Assembly (NCBI RefSeq): GCF_003096355.1
Contig: NZ_QEKI01000001.1
Span: 186,001-250,000, forward strand
Length of the DNA: 64,000 nucleotides
Direction of reading: 5' to 3'
DNA from: Pontibacter virosus
GTDB lineage: Bacteria > Bacteroidota > Bacteroidia > Cytophagales > Hymenobacteraceae
Both the position numbers and the translations under genes were made by a program. Below the pieces are notes generated by a model, which saw only the letters and a program-made list of their open reading frames with translations, searched no databases and had not been told where the DNA came from. This document shows positions 18,124 to 27,308 of the stretch, piece after piece; within the stretch, counting starts at the first letter, position 1; the number at the start of each line of letters is the position of its first letter.

Positions 18124-18498
18124 ATGAAAGAAACCAAGGCTGAGGCCAATTCAGACATATTGGCAGAGCTTGTAGTAAAAGGCATGCAGGAAAAGAAAGC
18201 CAGCAATATTGTCGTTCTTAACCTGAAGTCACTCAAAAATGCCGTATCTGATTACTTCGTGATCGCATCTGCATCATCCGACTCGCAGCTTGATGCGATT
18301 GCGTCTTCCATAGAAGAAGAAATATTCAAAGCCGTCCGCCAGAATCCCTGGCAGAGCGAAGGCCGCACCAACAAGGAGTGGGTGCTGCTCGACTACGTAG
18401 ACGTAGTGGCGCACGTGTTTCTGAAAGACAAGCGCGAATTCTATGCGCTTGAGGAACTATGGGGTGATGCCAACATCAAGCGTATAGAGGATGCTTAA
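18124..18498 (+). CDS. rsfS: ribosome silencing factor RsfS
   Basis: A 124-residue RsfS/Iojap protein. It binds L14 on the large subunit and blocks subunit joining when nutrients are low. The family segments are clear: KASNIVVLNLKSL, SDYFVIASASSDSQLDAIA, and WVLLDYVDVVAHVFLKDKREFYALEELWGDA. Length is normal. It precedes ftsH by 68 bases and probably shares its transcript, an arrangement I recall as common in Bacteroidota. Confidence 0.95.
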   Translation: MKETKAEANSDILAELVVKGMQEKKASNIVVLNLKSLKNAVSDYFVIASASSDSQLDAIASSIEEEIFKAVRQNPWQSEGRTNKEWVLLDYVDVVAHVFLKDKREFYALEELWGDANIKRIEDA

Positions 18499-18566
18499 CC
18501 CAAAGAGGGAATCCTGAACAAAGCGGGGTTCCTTCCTGTATTTCATGTATCTGAAACAACACATTC

Positions 18567-20705
18567 ATGGCTGAAAAGAATAATAAAGGAAATAATAATA
18601 ACAAAAAGAAGAAGCCGATGATACCGGCTACGCCACCGCGCCCTACGATGCAGCTGTGGATGCTGGCGGTACTCATCCTACTTATTTTCGGACTCACCTG
18701 GCTTAACAAGAGCAATGCTTCTGTAGAAACCACCCAGCAGAACTTTGAAGAGATGCTGGTCAGTAACGATGTGAAGAAACTGACCATCGTGAACGGCAAA
18801 ATCGTGGAGGTATACCTGAAGGATGAAGCCCTGAAGAATGAAAAGTATAGCCGCGAGCTGTCAAGCCGTGGCACTTTGGGCAGTGTAGACCAGGGTCCGC
18901 ACTACCACTTCACGATCATCACAGCAGAGTCTTTTAAGGAAGACTACGAAAAGCTGCAGGCAGAAATCCCGCGCGAGAACCGGGTGCCTTACACCATTGA
19001 GACACGCACTGGCTTTGCTGACTTCTTTTTCCAGTGGGGCTTCCTGATCTTGTTGCTGTTTGGTTTCTGGTTCCTGATGCGCCGCGTAACAGCGGGTGGT
19101 GCAGGCGGTCAGATCTTCAACATCGGCAAGTCCAAAGCTGCTCTGTTCGACGCTGAAAACAAGGTAAAGATCACGTTTAAAGATGTGGCTGGCCTGGAAG
19201 AGGCAAAAGAAGAGATTCAGGAGATTGTAGAATTCCTCAAAAACCCAAGCAAATTCACGATCCTGGGAGGTAAGATCCCGAAAGGCGCTCTCCTGGTAGG
19301 CCCTCCGGGCACGGGTAAAACCTTGCTTGCCAAGGCTGTAGCCGGTGAAGCCGACGTGCCGTTCTTCTCGCTGTCAGGTTCTGACTTCGTGGAGATGTTC
19401 GTAGGTGTGGGTGCCGCCCGTGTGCGTGACCTGTTTAAGCAGGCCAAAGCTAAAGCACCTTGTATCATCTTTATTGACGAGATCGACGCCATTGGCCGTC
19501 ACCGTAGCCGTGGCGCTACGCCGGGTGGCAATGACGAACGTGAGAACACCCTGAACTCCCTGCTGGTAGAAATGGACGGTTTCGCAACTGACTCAGGTGT
19601 GATTATCCTGGCAGCCACCAACCGCCCTGACACACTGGACTCAGCCTTACTTCGTCCGGGACGGTTCGACCGTCAGATCAGTATCGACAAGCCGGACATT
19701 AACGGCCGTACCGAAATATTTGATGTGCACTTGAAGCCACTGACCCTGGCTCCTGATGTGGATGCCCGTAAGCTGGCAGCCCAGACGCCAGGCTTTGCCG
19801 GTGCCGAAATTGCCAACGTGTGCAACGAGGCCGCCCTGATCGCTGCCCGCCGTAACAAGAAGGCAGTTGACCAACAGGACTTCAATGACGCGATTGACCG
19901 TGTGATTGGTGGTCTGGAGAAGAAGAACAAGATCATCTCCCCTGGAGAGAAGAAGATCGTGGCTTACCACGAAGCTGGTCACGCCATAGCAGGCTGGTTC
20001 CTGGAGCACGCCGATCCGTTGGTAAAAGTGAGTATTGTTCCACGTGGCGTTGCCGCGCTGGGTTATGCGCAGTACCTCCCGAAGGAGCAGTTCCTGTACA
20101 CCACCGAGCAGCTGATCGACGAGATGTGCATGGCCCTTGGTGGACGTGCCGCTGAGGAGCTGGTATTTGGAAAGATCTCAACAGGCGCTTTGAGTGACCT
20201 GGAGCGGATCACTAAAATGGCTTACAGCATCGTGACGATGTATGGTATGAATGCGAAAATCGGCAATGTGTCGTTCTACGATTCGAAGCAGACGGATATG
20301 ACCTTCAACAAGCCTTACTCTGAAGCCACCGCCGAAACCATCGATAACGAAGTGCGCAACATCATCGAGACTGCTTATATCCGCACCAAGCAATTGCTAA
20401 CCGATAAGTCAAGAGAACTGGAGATAGTAGCGCAGGAGTTGCTGCAGAAAGAGATTCTGTTCCAGAGTGATCTGGAGCGACTGGTTGGCAAACGTCCTTT
20501 TGATGAGCTCACGACTTACCAGGCACACACGGCCGGTACGGATCGCAGCAAAACGAAGAGCGAAGTAAGCCAGGAGCAGCATCCGGTAGAAATTGGACAG
20601 ACAGAGCACCCTGAACAAAATGGACAGGGCAGCGCGCCAGGCACACCCATTCAGAACGATGCGTCTGCTGACCCGAACGATACTATAAATACCAGAACAG
20701 CTTGA
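18567..20705 (+). CDS. ftsH: ATP-dependent zinc metalloprotease FtsH
   Basis: A 712-residue inner-membrane AAA+ protease degrading misassembled membrane proteins and short-lived regulators. It has a basic cytoplasmic N-terminus, two membrane segments (about 30-46 and 154-172) around a periplasmic domain, Walker A GPPGTGKT (245-252), Walker B IFIDEID (301-307), the second region of homology near 350-370, and the zinc motif HEAGH (468-472). The C-terminal tail of about 70 residues is rich in Gln, Glu, Pro and Thr and looks disordered. It contains no copy of the dispersed GGTATAG motif, unlike many neighbours. Confidence 0.98.
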   Translation: MAEKNNKGNNNNKKKKPMIPATPPRPTMQLWMLAVLILLIFGLTWLNKSNASVETTQQNFEEMLVSNDVKKLTIVNGKIVEVYLKDEALKNEKYSRELSSRGTLGSVDQGPHYHFTIITAESFKEDYEKLQAEIPRENRVPYTIETRTGFADFFFQWGFLILLLFGFWFLMRRVTAGGAGGQIFNIGKSKAALFDAENKVKITFKDVAGLEEAKEEIQEIVEFLKNPSKFTILGGKIPKGALLVGPPGTGKTLLAKAVAGEADVPFFSLSGSDFVEMFVGVGAARVRDLFKQAKAKAPCIIFIDEIDAIGRHRSRGATPGGNDERENTLNSLLVEMDGFATDSGVIILAATNRPDTLDSALLRPGRFDRQISIDKPDINGRTEIFDVHLKPLTLAPDVDARKLAAQTPGFAGAEIANVCNEAALIAARRNKKAVDQQDFNDAIDRVIGGLEKKNKIISPGEKKIVAYHEAGHAIAGWFLEHADPLVKVSIVPRGVAALGYAQYLPKEQFLYTTEQLIDEMCMALGGRAAEELVFGKISTGALSDLERITKMAYSIVTMYGMNAKIGNVSFYDSKQTDMTFNKPYSEATAETIDNEVRNIIETAYIRTKQLLTDKSRELEIVAQELLQKEILFQSDLERLVGKRPFDELTTYQAHTAGTDRSKTKSEVSQEQHPVEIGQTEHPEQNGQGSAPGTPIQNDASADPNDTINTRTA

Positions 20706-20716
20706 TAAACCCAGGC

Positions 20717-21367
20717 ATGTACGAAGCAAAATCGAAAGAAATTGTATTGAGAAGAGTAAGAGAGGCGCTGGCTAAGTCAGCGCCTTTTCTGCCTCCCACC
20801 CCTGACTTCAGCTCCCCGATCCATTTGCCAATGGCTGAAGATCAATCCATTGCCTTTGCACAGGCGTTTATCGCCAACAGCGGCCTGTTTGTGTACTGCG
20901 AAGATGAGGAGGACTTCTTTGATCAGCTTTTCAATTTGAAAAGAGAGCAGCAGATCGAGTTCCTGCACGTCTGGGAGCCTACCCTGCAGAACATCCTCTA
21001 CCAGGCAGGTATAGATTTCACTTCTACAGAAGAGGACTTCATTCAAAAAGCACAGGCCAGCCTCACCACCTGCGAAGCGCTGGTGACACGCACCGGCAGT
21101 ATCCTGGTGAGCTCTGGCAATGCCGGCGGTAGACGCTTGAGCATCTATCCTGAAACGCACATGGTGGTGGCAAAGGCCAGCCAGTTGGTGCCTGACATAA
21201 AAGACGGTCTGCAGCGGGTACGCGACAAGTATAAGGAGAACTTCCCTTCCATGGTATCGCTGGTGAGTGGCCCGAGCCGCACGGCCGATATCGAAAAAAC
21301 ATTGGTAATGGGCGCTCACGGCCCAAAACAGCTTGTACTTTTCCTGATAGATGACCTTCCGCATTGA
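20717..21367 (+). CDS. LUD (LutC/YkgG-like) domain protein
   Basis: A 216-residue protein of the LutC/YkgG family. In lactate-utilisation operons it pairs with LutA and LutB, but here those genes are absent, so the role is uncertain. The start at 20717 (MYEAKSKEIVLRRVREAL) is chosen over a TTG five codons earlier that overlaps the ftsH stop. Visible family features are the central strand-turn ALVTRTGSILVSSG and the end GPSRTADIEKTLVMGAHGPKQL, with the DIE-x-x-L-V-x-G-x-H-G-P signature. It overlaps the next gene by 17 bases. Confidence 0.9.
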   Translation: MYEAKSKEIVLRRVREALAKSAPFLPPTPDFSSPIHLPMAEDQSIAFAQAFIANSGLFVYCEDEEDFFDQLFNLKREQQIEFLHVWEPTLQNILYQAGIDFTSTEEDFIQKAQASLTTCEALVTRTGSILVSSGNAGGRRLSIYPETHMVVAKASQLVPDIKDGLQRVRDKYKENFPSMVSLVSGPSRTADIEKTLVMGAHGPKQLVLFLIDDLPH

Positions 21368-22121
21368 CCAACTGGCTCCCGGCCAAAAAGTGTATTTTGC
21401 CTCTGATTTTCACTTGGGTGTGCCCAACGCCGAGCAGAGCCGCGCCCGCGAGAAAAAGATCGTGCGCTGGCTCGACACCGTAAAGCACAACGCGGCGGCC
21501 ATTCTGCTGCTGGGCGACATATTCGACTTCTGGTTCGAGTACCGGCATGCTATACCTAAAGGATTTATCCGGCTTCAGGGCAAACTGGCCGAACTAACCG
21601 ATGCAGGTATACCGGTGCTCTTTTTCACGGGGAACCACGACATGTGGATGTTCGACTACTTTCCGGAAGAGCTCAACATCCCCATCATTCGGGAGCCCAT
21701 TTCGACCAATTTCGGTGGGCATAAATTCTACATTGGGCACGGCGATGGCTTGGGCCCGGGCGACCACACCTACAAAGTTCTCAAGAAGGTGTTCAATAAC
21801 AAAGCCTGTCAGTGGATGTTTGGCTGGCTGCACCCCAACGCAGGTATAGGCATCGCCAACATGTGGTCGCGAAGGAGCCGCATCAGCAATACCAAGGACG
21901 ATGAAAAGTTTTTTGGGGAGGATGAGTGGCTGGTGCAGTACTGCAAAGAAGTGGAAAATGAGCAGCACCACGATTTCTACGTGTTTGGTCACCGTCACCT
22001 GCCCCTTGACATGCCGATTAACGGGGACAGCAGGTATTTGAACCTGGGAGAATGGGTCAATTTTTGCTCTTACGGCGTATACGATGGCAAAGACCTTAAA
22101 CTCGAGTATTTTGAACAGTAG
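21351..22121 (+). CDS. lpxH: UDP-2,3-diacylglucosamine diphosphatase (LpxH-like)
   Basis: A 256-residue calcineurin-like phosphoesterase that would cleave UDP-diacylglucosamine to lipid X in lipid A synthesis. The metal-binding motifs follow the expected order: SDFHLG, LLGDIFDFWFEYR, FTGNHDMW, IGHGDG and FGHRHLP. It matches the LpxH/LpxH-like branch used in Bacteroidota; exact LpxH activity is inferred. It is coupled to the LUD gene upstream (17-base overlap) and to the signal-peptide protein downstream (38-base overlap). Confidence 0.9.
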   Translation: MTFRIDQLAPGQKVYFASDFHLGVPNAEQSRAREKKIVRWLDTVKHNAAAILLLGDIFDFWFEYRHAIPKGFIRLQGKLAELTDAGIPVLFFTGNHDMWMFDYFPEELNIPIIREPISTNFGGHKFYIGHGDGLGPGDHTYKVLKKVFNNKACQWMFGWLHPNAGIGIANMWSRRSRISNTKDDEKFFGEDEWLVQYCKEVENEQHHDFYVFGHRHLPLDMPINGDSRYLNLGEWVNFCSYGVYDGKDLKLEYFEQ

Positions 22122-22950
22122 GCTATACCTGCGCGCAGTGCTATACCTGCTCCTGGCGGTGCTGGCTATACCTGCATCCGCGCAGCAGCCGGACTCCTCA
22201 GTTACGCTCACTTTTAGCCACAGCTTTGCCATCTCCTCTCCTGCCACAGTCTCTATTGCCCGAAACGGCAGCGTATACCTGATGGATACGGGCCAGAACC
22301 TGTTCGTGCTCGACACACTGGGCAAGCCTATTAACACTTTTTCGCCGCCCAGCCGCGGCCGTATTACAGCGGTAGAAGCCTGGAACCCGATGAAGGTCTT
22401 TATTTTTTACGAGGACCGTCAGGAGCTCACCTTGCTCGATCGTTTTATGCGCCCCATTGCCAACACCCGCCTGACGGACCTGGGCTACATGGGCAACGTG
22501 CAGGCAGCCACCCTCACCTCCGACGATAGCTTCTGGCTCTTCAACGAATCGGATTTTACACTTAGCAAACTGGATCTTCGTTACCAGAAGCCCATCATTG
22601 AAACCCCGCTCAACCTCATTCTGGACAAGGCCCGATTTGATGTGCGCTTTATCCGGGAGTACCAGAACATGGTATACCTATTGGACTATAACAGTGGCAT
22701 CTACGTGTTCGATAACCTGGGCAACTACAAGAAGAAGCTGCCTTTTACGGGTGTATCCTATATCGCTTTCAAGGGGAACGAACTATACTTTGTGAAAGAC
22801 AACGCGCTGCACTTTTTCGATCTGTACAAGCTGCAAGAGCGTACCCTGCCCCTTCCGGCCGACAAAAACTACCTCTCCGCCCTGATCAGCAACAACACGC
22901 TATACCTGTTTTCCAGAGAGCAGGCCGATGTGTTCCGGCTGAGCCGCTAA
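22084..22950 (+). CDS. secreted hypothetical protein, probable beta-propeller
   Basis: A 288-residue protein with a long signal peptide cut near IPASAQ (residue 33). The rest consists of repeated strands such as NGSVYLMDTGQNLFVLDTLGKP, NMVYLLDYNSGIYVFDNLGNY and NELYFVKDNALHFFDL, which read as propeller blades. No enzyme motif is visible. It starts inside the lpxH frame (38-base overlap). The signal peptide is written largely with the dispersed CTATACCTG motif, three copies within about 50 bases. Tail-to-tail it overlaps the SMR gene by 4 bases. A role in envelope biogenesis is only a guess from position. Confidence 0.8.
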   Translation: MAKTLNSSILNSRLYLRAVLYLLLAVLAIPASAQQPDSSVTLTFSHSFAISSPATVSIARNGSVYLMDTGQNLFVLDTLGKPINTFSPPSRGRITAVEAWNPMKVFIFYEDRQELTLLDRFMRPIANTRLTDLGYMGNVQAATLTSDDSFWLFNESDFTLSKLDLRYQKPIIETPLNLILDKARFDVRFIREYQNMVYLLDYNSGIYVFDNLGNYKKKLPFTGVSYIAFKGNELYFVKDNALHFFDLYKLQERTLPLPADKNYLSALISNNTLYLFSREQADVFRLSR

Positions 22951-23276
22951 TTGCTCTCGGCAAAGAATTTCAGCCCCACCACACCGGCCACGATCATCAG
23001 CAGACACAGAATTCGCATCAGGTCTTTGGGCTCGTTTAGGAAGACCATACCCAGAATGGCGGTGCCCGCAGCGCCTATACCTGTCCAGATGGCATAAGCA
23101 GTGCCCAGCGGCAGCGTTTTCATGGCCTGCGCCAACAGTATAAAGCTCAGGATCATAACGATAACCGTCACAATGCTTATCAACGGTTTCGAAAAGCCCT
23201 CGCTGTATTTCAGCCCAAAGGCCCATCCAATTTCGCATATACCTGCCAATATCAGGTAAAACCACGCAGTGCTCAT
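22947..23276 (-). CDS. SMR-family exporter, SugE/Gdx-like
   Basis: A 109-residue protein with four membrane helices. The membrane-embedded Glu is in AGICEIGWAFGLKYSEGF (about residue 15), which resembles the guanidinium-exporter (Gdx/SugE) branch more than EmrE. The helix 3 signature GTAYAIWTGIGAAGTA and the tail FFAESN are also typical. It should exchange guanidinium or small quaternary cations for protons as a dual-topology dimer. I see no guanidine riboswitch upstream. No partner SMR gene is adjacent. Confidence 0.9.
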   Translation of the reverse strand: MSTAWFYLILAGICEIGWAFGLKYSEGFSKPLISIVTVIVMILSFILLAQAMKTLPLGTAYAIWTGIGAAGTAILGMVFLNEPKDLMRILCLLMIVAGVVGLKFFAESN

Positions 23277-23358
23277 ATGATAAAGTTTTGAAGAGCTTTG
23301 AACCCCAATTGATAAAATACAGGCTGCAAATTAGGCAGATTAAAGTGGATCGCCATAC

Positions 23359-24237
23359 CTACTGCAGGCTTAGGAGCATCTCGTGCTGTGTCAGAAAATG
23401 TTTGAGATGAATACGCTCTATAAAAGTCGCCACCGTAGTGTTTGTTTGATCGACGTTCAGGAGCAAGAGCGCCGGCACCTGGGCCCGCTTTATCGCTTCT
23501 TTCAACAGGGTCTTCGCTATACCTCGGTTGCGGTTTTCCCCATGCACCGCCAGCTGTGCAATAGCGCCCGTACGAGGGAAGAAAGCCACATATCCCACCG
23601 GCACTTCTTCTACAAGGGCTTCCAGCACCAGTTTCTGATCGGGACTTTTGCAAAAAGCTTCCTTGGTATTTTGCCAGCTCGGCCTGACATCGCAAAAATC
23701 GGCATAGGCTTTCCAATTTGGCTTAGCTACCTGCCGGATTTCCACCGTGTGCTCGGGCTCTTTGCTTGAGAGCACCAACTCCCCAACCGGACTCCTGTAG
23801 CACTTCAGCGTGCGGACTACCCCGAAGCCTATGGAACGGTATACCTTAAAGGCAGCCGCATTGCCGTTGATGACCTCCAGCAAACATTGTTCAATACCAC
23901 TTTCGCGCAACTTGGGTAGCAGAAACGCATAGAGCCGTTTGGTTAGCTGATGCCCCCGATGCTCGGGTAAAACCCCCGTACCCGCGTTGTATGCGGTGGG
24001 TATGCCCTGCCACTCCCCCAATCCCGTCAATATGAAGCCGACCAACTGCCCGCCGTGGAAAGCGCCTGCACAAAAGCTCGGCTCTACCCCCTCCCGCCTG
24101 ATCTTTATGGCGAACTCCTCCCTGCTTATTTTGATAGGGATGACATAGTCATCGAAGGCGGCCACGAAGGTATCGTAAAGAGCAGGAATATCGTGTTCGC
24201 GCAAAAACGAGAAAGTATAAGAAGCCTGGGTTTGCAT
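23359..24237 (-). CDS. protein with two GNAT acetyltransferase domains
   Basis: A 292-residue protein starting at the ATG at 24237; a longer frame adds 19 residues unlike the family. The N-terminal GNAT domain (about residues 5-140) has the acetyl-CoA loop VLPEHRGHQLTKRL. The C-terminal domain (about 165-290) has AVHGENRNRGIAKTLLKEA. Each carries an R/Q-x-x-G-x-A/G-like pyrophosphate loop, so both might bind acetyl-CoA. The substrate is unknown. It is transcribed alone on the minus strand. Confidence 0.87.
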   Translation of the reverse strand: MQTQASYTFSFLREHDIPALYDTFVAAFDDYVIPIKISREEFAIKIRREGVEPSFCAGAFHGGQLVGFILTGLGEWQGIPTAYNAGTGVLPEHRGHQLTKRLYAFLLPKLRESGIEQCLLEVINGNAAAFKVYRSIGFGVVRTLKCYRSPVGELVLSSKEPEHTVEIRQVAKPNWKAYADFCDVRPSWQNTKEAFCKSPDQKLVLEALVEEVPVGYVAFFPRTGAIAQLAVHGENRNRGIAKTLLKEAIKRAQVPALLLLNVDQTNTTVATFIERIHLKHFLTQHEMLLSLQ

Positions 24238-24394
24238 GAGGTATAGATTTGAAACACACGAACTAAGCACAGCCGGCATGGAGGTTAATAACACGCTTCC
24301 TTAAATAACCCACCTTCACTGCTTGCCGTTAAACTGAAGTACTGAAAAATACAAAAGCTTATAGAAGCTAATACGAAAACCTAAAAAATAAACT

Positions 24395-25558
24395 ATGAAA
24401 GCAGCAGTATTCCACAAAATGAAAGACATACAGGTAGAGACCATCAATGACCCCAGAATAGAGGACGCGCGCGACTGTATACTACGCGTAACCTCCACGG
24501 CCATTTGCGGCTCCGACCTGCACATTTACAACGGCATGGTGCCCCAGGCCCGCGACATGGTCATGGGGCACGAGTTTATGGGCATTGTTGAGGAAGTGGG
24601 CGCCGGCGTGAAAAACCTGAAGAAAGGTGATCGTGTGGTGGTGCCCTTCCCCATCTCTTGCGGCACCTGCCATTACTGCAACATGCAGCTGCCCACGCAC
24701 TGCGAAAACTCCAATCCAGAAAACTATGGTCCTGAAGGCGAGATTGTGATGGCAAAGGGAGCCGGTGCCGGCATTTTTGGCTATACTGACATTTACGGAG
24801 GGTATAACGGCGGACAGGCAGAGTTCGTGCGCGTGCCTTACGCCGACTACGGCCCGCGCAAGGTGCCTGATAACTTCACTGACGAACAGGTCCTTTTCCT
24901 GACAGATATCTTCCCGACCGGCTGGGCCGCCATTGACTGGGCCGAGCTGAAAGGCGGTGAGACCGTGGCCGTATGGGGTTGCGGACCGGTAGGCATCATG
25001 GCCATGAAATCGGCCTGGCTGCAGGGCGCCAAACGGGTAATAGGTATAGACATACAGCCTTACCGCCTCGAAAAAGCCCGCACCACGGCGAATGCCGAAG
25101 TAATAAACGCTTCGGAAGTAGATGCCGTGCAGGTAATACGCGATATGACAGGTGGCTATGGCGCCGATGTATGTGTGGACGCCGTGGGGATGGAGGCCGA
25201 CCGTACCGTACTGGAAAAAGCCATGAATGTGGTGCAGATGGAGAAGGGCTCCATGAAAGTACTCGAAAAGTGCATGGATTCTGTGCGACGAGCCGGTACT
25301 GTGACGGTGGTGGGTGTATACGGTTCGCCTTACAACAACTTTCCGCTCTACAAGTGGTTCGACAAGGGCCTGACCCTGCGTGGCGGCCAGGCCTGGGTGC
25401 ACCGCTACATCGATCACCTTATCTCACTGGTGCAGGATGGCAAAGTCAAGCTGGAAGACATCATTACCCATACCGTGCCGCTGGCAGAAGCCTCCCGCAT
25501 GTACGACATCTTCAACAAAAAAGAAGACAACTGCCTGAAGGTAGTAATGAAGCCATAA
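24395..25558 (+). CDS. zinc-dependent alcohol/formaldehyde dehydrogenase-like protein (MDR)
   Basis: A 387-residue medium-chain dehydrogenase. Catalytic zinc ligands are Cys in TAICGSDLH and HE in MGHEFMG. The structural zinc loop carries CGTCHYCN plus a later Cys. The NAD-binding Rossmann motif is WGCGPVGIMAM. The protein is slightly longer than typical ADHs because of the segment around GPEGEIVMAKGAG, as in glutathione-independent formaldehyde dehydrogenases. The natural substrate cannot be told. It is a single gene ended by a strong terminator. Confidence 0.92.
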   Translation: MKAAVFHKMKDIQVETINDPRIEDARDCILRVTSTAICGSDLHIYNGMVPQARDMVMGHEFMGIVEEVGAGVKNLKKGDRVVVPFPISCGTCHYCNMQLPTHCENSNPENYGPEGEIVMAKGAGAGIFGYTDIYGGYNGGQAEFVRVPYADYGPRKVPDNFTDEQVLFLTDIFPTGWAAIDWAELKGGETVAVWGCGPVGIMAMKSAWLQGAKRVIGIDIQPYRLEKARTTANAEVINASEVDAVQVIRDMTGGYGADVCVDAVGMEADRTVLEKAMNVVQMEKGSMKVLEKCMDSVRRAGTVTVVGVYGSPYNNFPLYKWFDKGLTLRGGQAWVHRYIDHLISLVQDGKVKLEDIITHTVPLAEASRMYDIFNKKEDNCLKVVMKP

Positions 25559-25576
25559 CCTGGAGACCACTTAAGC

Positions 25577-25618
25577 AGAAAACCAGCAGCAGGCCTATAC
25601 CTTGCTGCTGGTTTTTTG
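25577..25618 (+). terminator. terminator after the alcohol dehydrogenase gene, with a dispersed motif in its loop
   Basis: AAAACCAGCAGCA / TGCTGCTGGTTTT stem plus a T-run. The loop contains CTATACC, one copy of the window-wide motif. The T-rich minus side may also stop the convergent flippase transcript. Confidence 0.9.
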
Positions 25619-25657
25619 CTTTATGAATATCTGCACACGTTTGCTATAGTTATAATC

Positions 25658-27073
25658 TTAAAACGGCGACTTGCTCCTGTATTTCCAGAAAGCAGCCATA
25701 CCTGCACCCAGGCTCAGAAGCGTAATCACAGTTTTTTGCCATACCTCCACTTCCCGCAACTGGTAGGCCAGCACTAACAACGCAACTGTTGCCAGCAGCC
25801 ACCAAATGGCATGGTAGCGCACCAGAGTCAATTCTTTATATGCCTTTAAGTAAAACCCCGCGTAGCCCATGTACATCAGTGCAGCGAAAGTGGTGTAGGC
25901 AGCCATCTCAAAACCGTAGAGCGGCACCAAAATCAGGTTAAGCACTATGTTGCCTATACCTGCCACGGTGGAAATGCGCCAGAGCTTGTTTGTTTTTTCA
26001 TGGAAAGTGAGCAGGTTAATCACAGCCATGTACATCGGCCTGAAATTGTACCCCATCAGAATGACGATAGCCAGCGGATATGCCTGTTGCAGTTCCTCGT
26101 TGCGGATTAAGAAACCAAAAATTTCCTTCATCCAAAGACTTGCAGTAAACGTGCCGATAAAAAAAAGCAGTTGCAGGGTATAAGTCATATAGCGGGCCTG
26201 GGCCGCTGCTTCTATGCTTTTTGTCTGCGCATAGAGCTTCATGTACAATGGTGTTGCCGCCTGCACCACCGCGAAACTGGCCGATGAGAAATAAATTCCG
26301 AAGTTCGACGCCACATTGTAAAGGCCTATCCGCCCGACAGGCGTACCAAGCACATCCAGCACCAGGCGGTCAGAAGTGTCGAGCATGAAAAAGGAAAAAC
26401 CGTGCGGCACAGCGGGTAGTGAAACTTTGAGACTGTGCCTGATCCGATGCCATTTAAAATTAAAGATAGGCCAGAGTTTCTGACTGGCTATAATGTAGAT
26501 GCTCACTACAAAGCCCACCGCCGCCGAAATAGTACTGGCATAAAACCAACCCATATACCCCATCTTAAGCTCAGCAATAAAATAGATGGTCAGGATAACG
26601 TTTACGCCCCCCATCAGGAAGGATCGCAGCGCAATAGGCAAAGGCCGTTGCGTGTGCAGGCAAAACATACCACCAAATAAATCGGTGACAACAAAAAAAA
26701 GCATGGGAATCCCGACAAGCAGCGCAATCTGCACCCGATCCTCCTGTGCATCGGCAGGTACCGCCAAATAGATTATACCCATACACAGCAGCCCATAAAG
26801 CACTGACCAGCTGGTCAGAAAACCATAGAGCTGGCGCCAGATCCATTGGAAGCGGCTGGGATGCCGTGCAAAGCTGTTCTCCATCACCACTGTGAAGCCC
26901 AGCGACATCAATACCAAAAGGGCACTGTAATAAGCTGTTACCACTCCCGCCACCCCATAGTCAACCGGGGAGAGGTGCTGCGTGATCAGCGGCAGGGCTA
27001 GCACACCCGCCAAACGAGGTATCTGAGCTGAAAAGCCATAGATCGCAGCATGTGACAGGAGTTTCCGAAGCAT
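25658..27073 (-). CDS. polysaccharide flippase, MOP superfamily (Wzx-like)
   Basis: A 471-residue protein with 12-14 predicted membrane helices. The N-terminus KLLSHAAIYGFSAQIPRLAGVLALPLITQHLSPVDYG (only the pattern is conserved) is typical of oligosaccharide flippases, with a conserved Arg in helix 1 and the PxDYG turn. It would move lipid-linked sugar repeats across the inner membrane. No glycosyltransferases lie next to it, so it is outside a classical polysaccharide cluster here. Several dispersed motifs occur in its 3' half. Confidence 0.9.
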   Translation of the reverse strand: MLRKLLSHAAIYGFSAQIPRLAGVLALPLITQHLSPVDYGVAGVVTAYYSALLVLMSLGFTVVMENSFARHPSRFQWIWRQLYGFLTSWSVLYGLLCMGIIYLAVPADAQEDRVQIALLVGIPMLFFVVTDLFGGMFCLHTQRPLPIALRSFLMGGVNVILTIYFIAELKMGYMGWFYASTISAAVGFVVSIYIIASQKLWPIFNFKWHRIRHSLKVSLPAVPHGFSFFMLDTSDRLVLDVLGTPVGRIGLYNVASNFGIYFSSASFAVVQAATPLYMKLYAQTKSIEAAAQARYMTYTLQLLFFIGTFTASLWMKEIFGFLIRNEELQQAYPLAIVILMGYNFRPMYMAVINLLTFHEKTNKLWRISTVAGIGNIVLNLILVPLYGFEMAAYTTFAALMYMGYAGFYLKAYKELTLVRYHAIWWLLATVALLVLAYQLREVEVWQKTVITLLSLGAGMAAFWKYRSKSPF

Positions 27074-27219
27074 CCTCTAAAATTAGGTGATAATACCTTC
27101 ACAGCCATACCCGCCAGATTGCATTTTCAAAAATCGCTTTGTCCCACGCTGTCTAAACTCCCGTAAAAGCACTAATTTATGCCCCGTACTGTTAAAGACC
27201 GCGGTCACAAAAGCTGACA

Positions 27220-27237
27220 TTTGAGCAAAAGCTCAAA
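27220..27237. promoter_or_regulatory. inverted repeat overlapping the -33 box of the PSP1-gldH promoter
   Basis: TTTGAGC-AAAA-GCTCAAA is a perfect 7-bp dyad. Its left arm contains the -33 TTTG and its right arm fills the spacer, so a bound protein would block RNA polymerase. No candidate regulator is adjacent. Confidence 0.45.
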
Positions 27238-27244
27238 AAATTAG

Positions 27245-27252
27245 TATATTTG
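27245..27252 (+). promoter_or_regulatory. -7 promoter element TATATTTG of the PSP1-gldH operon
   Basis: Exact TAnnTTTG match with TTTG at 27220-27223 and a spacer of 21 bases. This is one of the best full promoters in the window. Transcription should start near 27259. Confidence 0.75.
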
Positions 27253-27308
27253 TTAATTCAGACAATAAGAAAACAAGAAGCCTCACGGCTATATAGGAGA
27301 TATAAATA

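Noticed and set aside
23277..23358. Guanidine riboswitch upstream of the SugE/Gdx-like gene
   Set aside because: The gap is too short, and I see no matching hairpins or conserved ACG-type loops.
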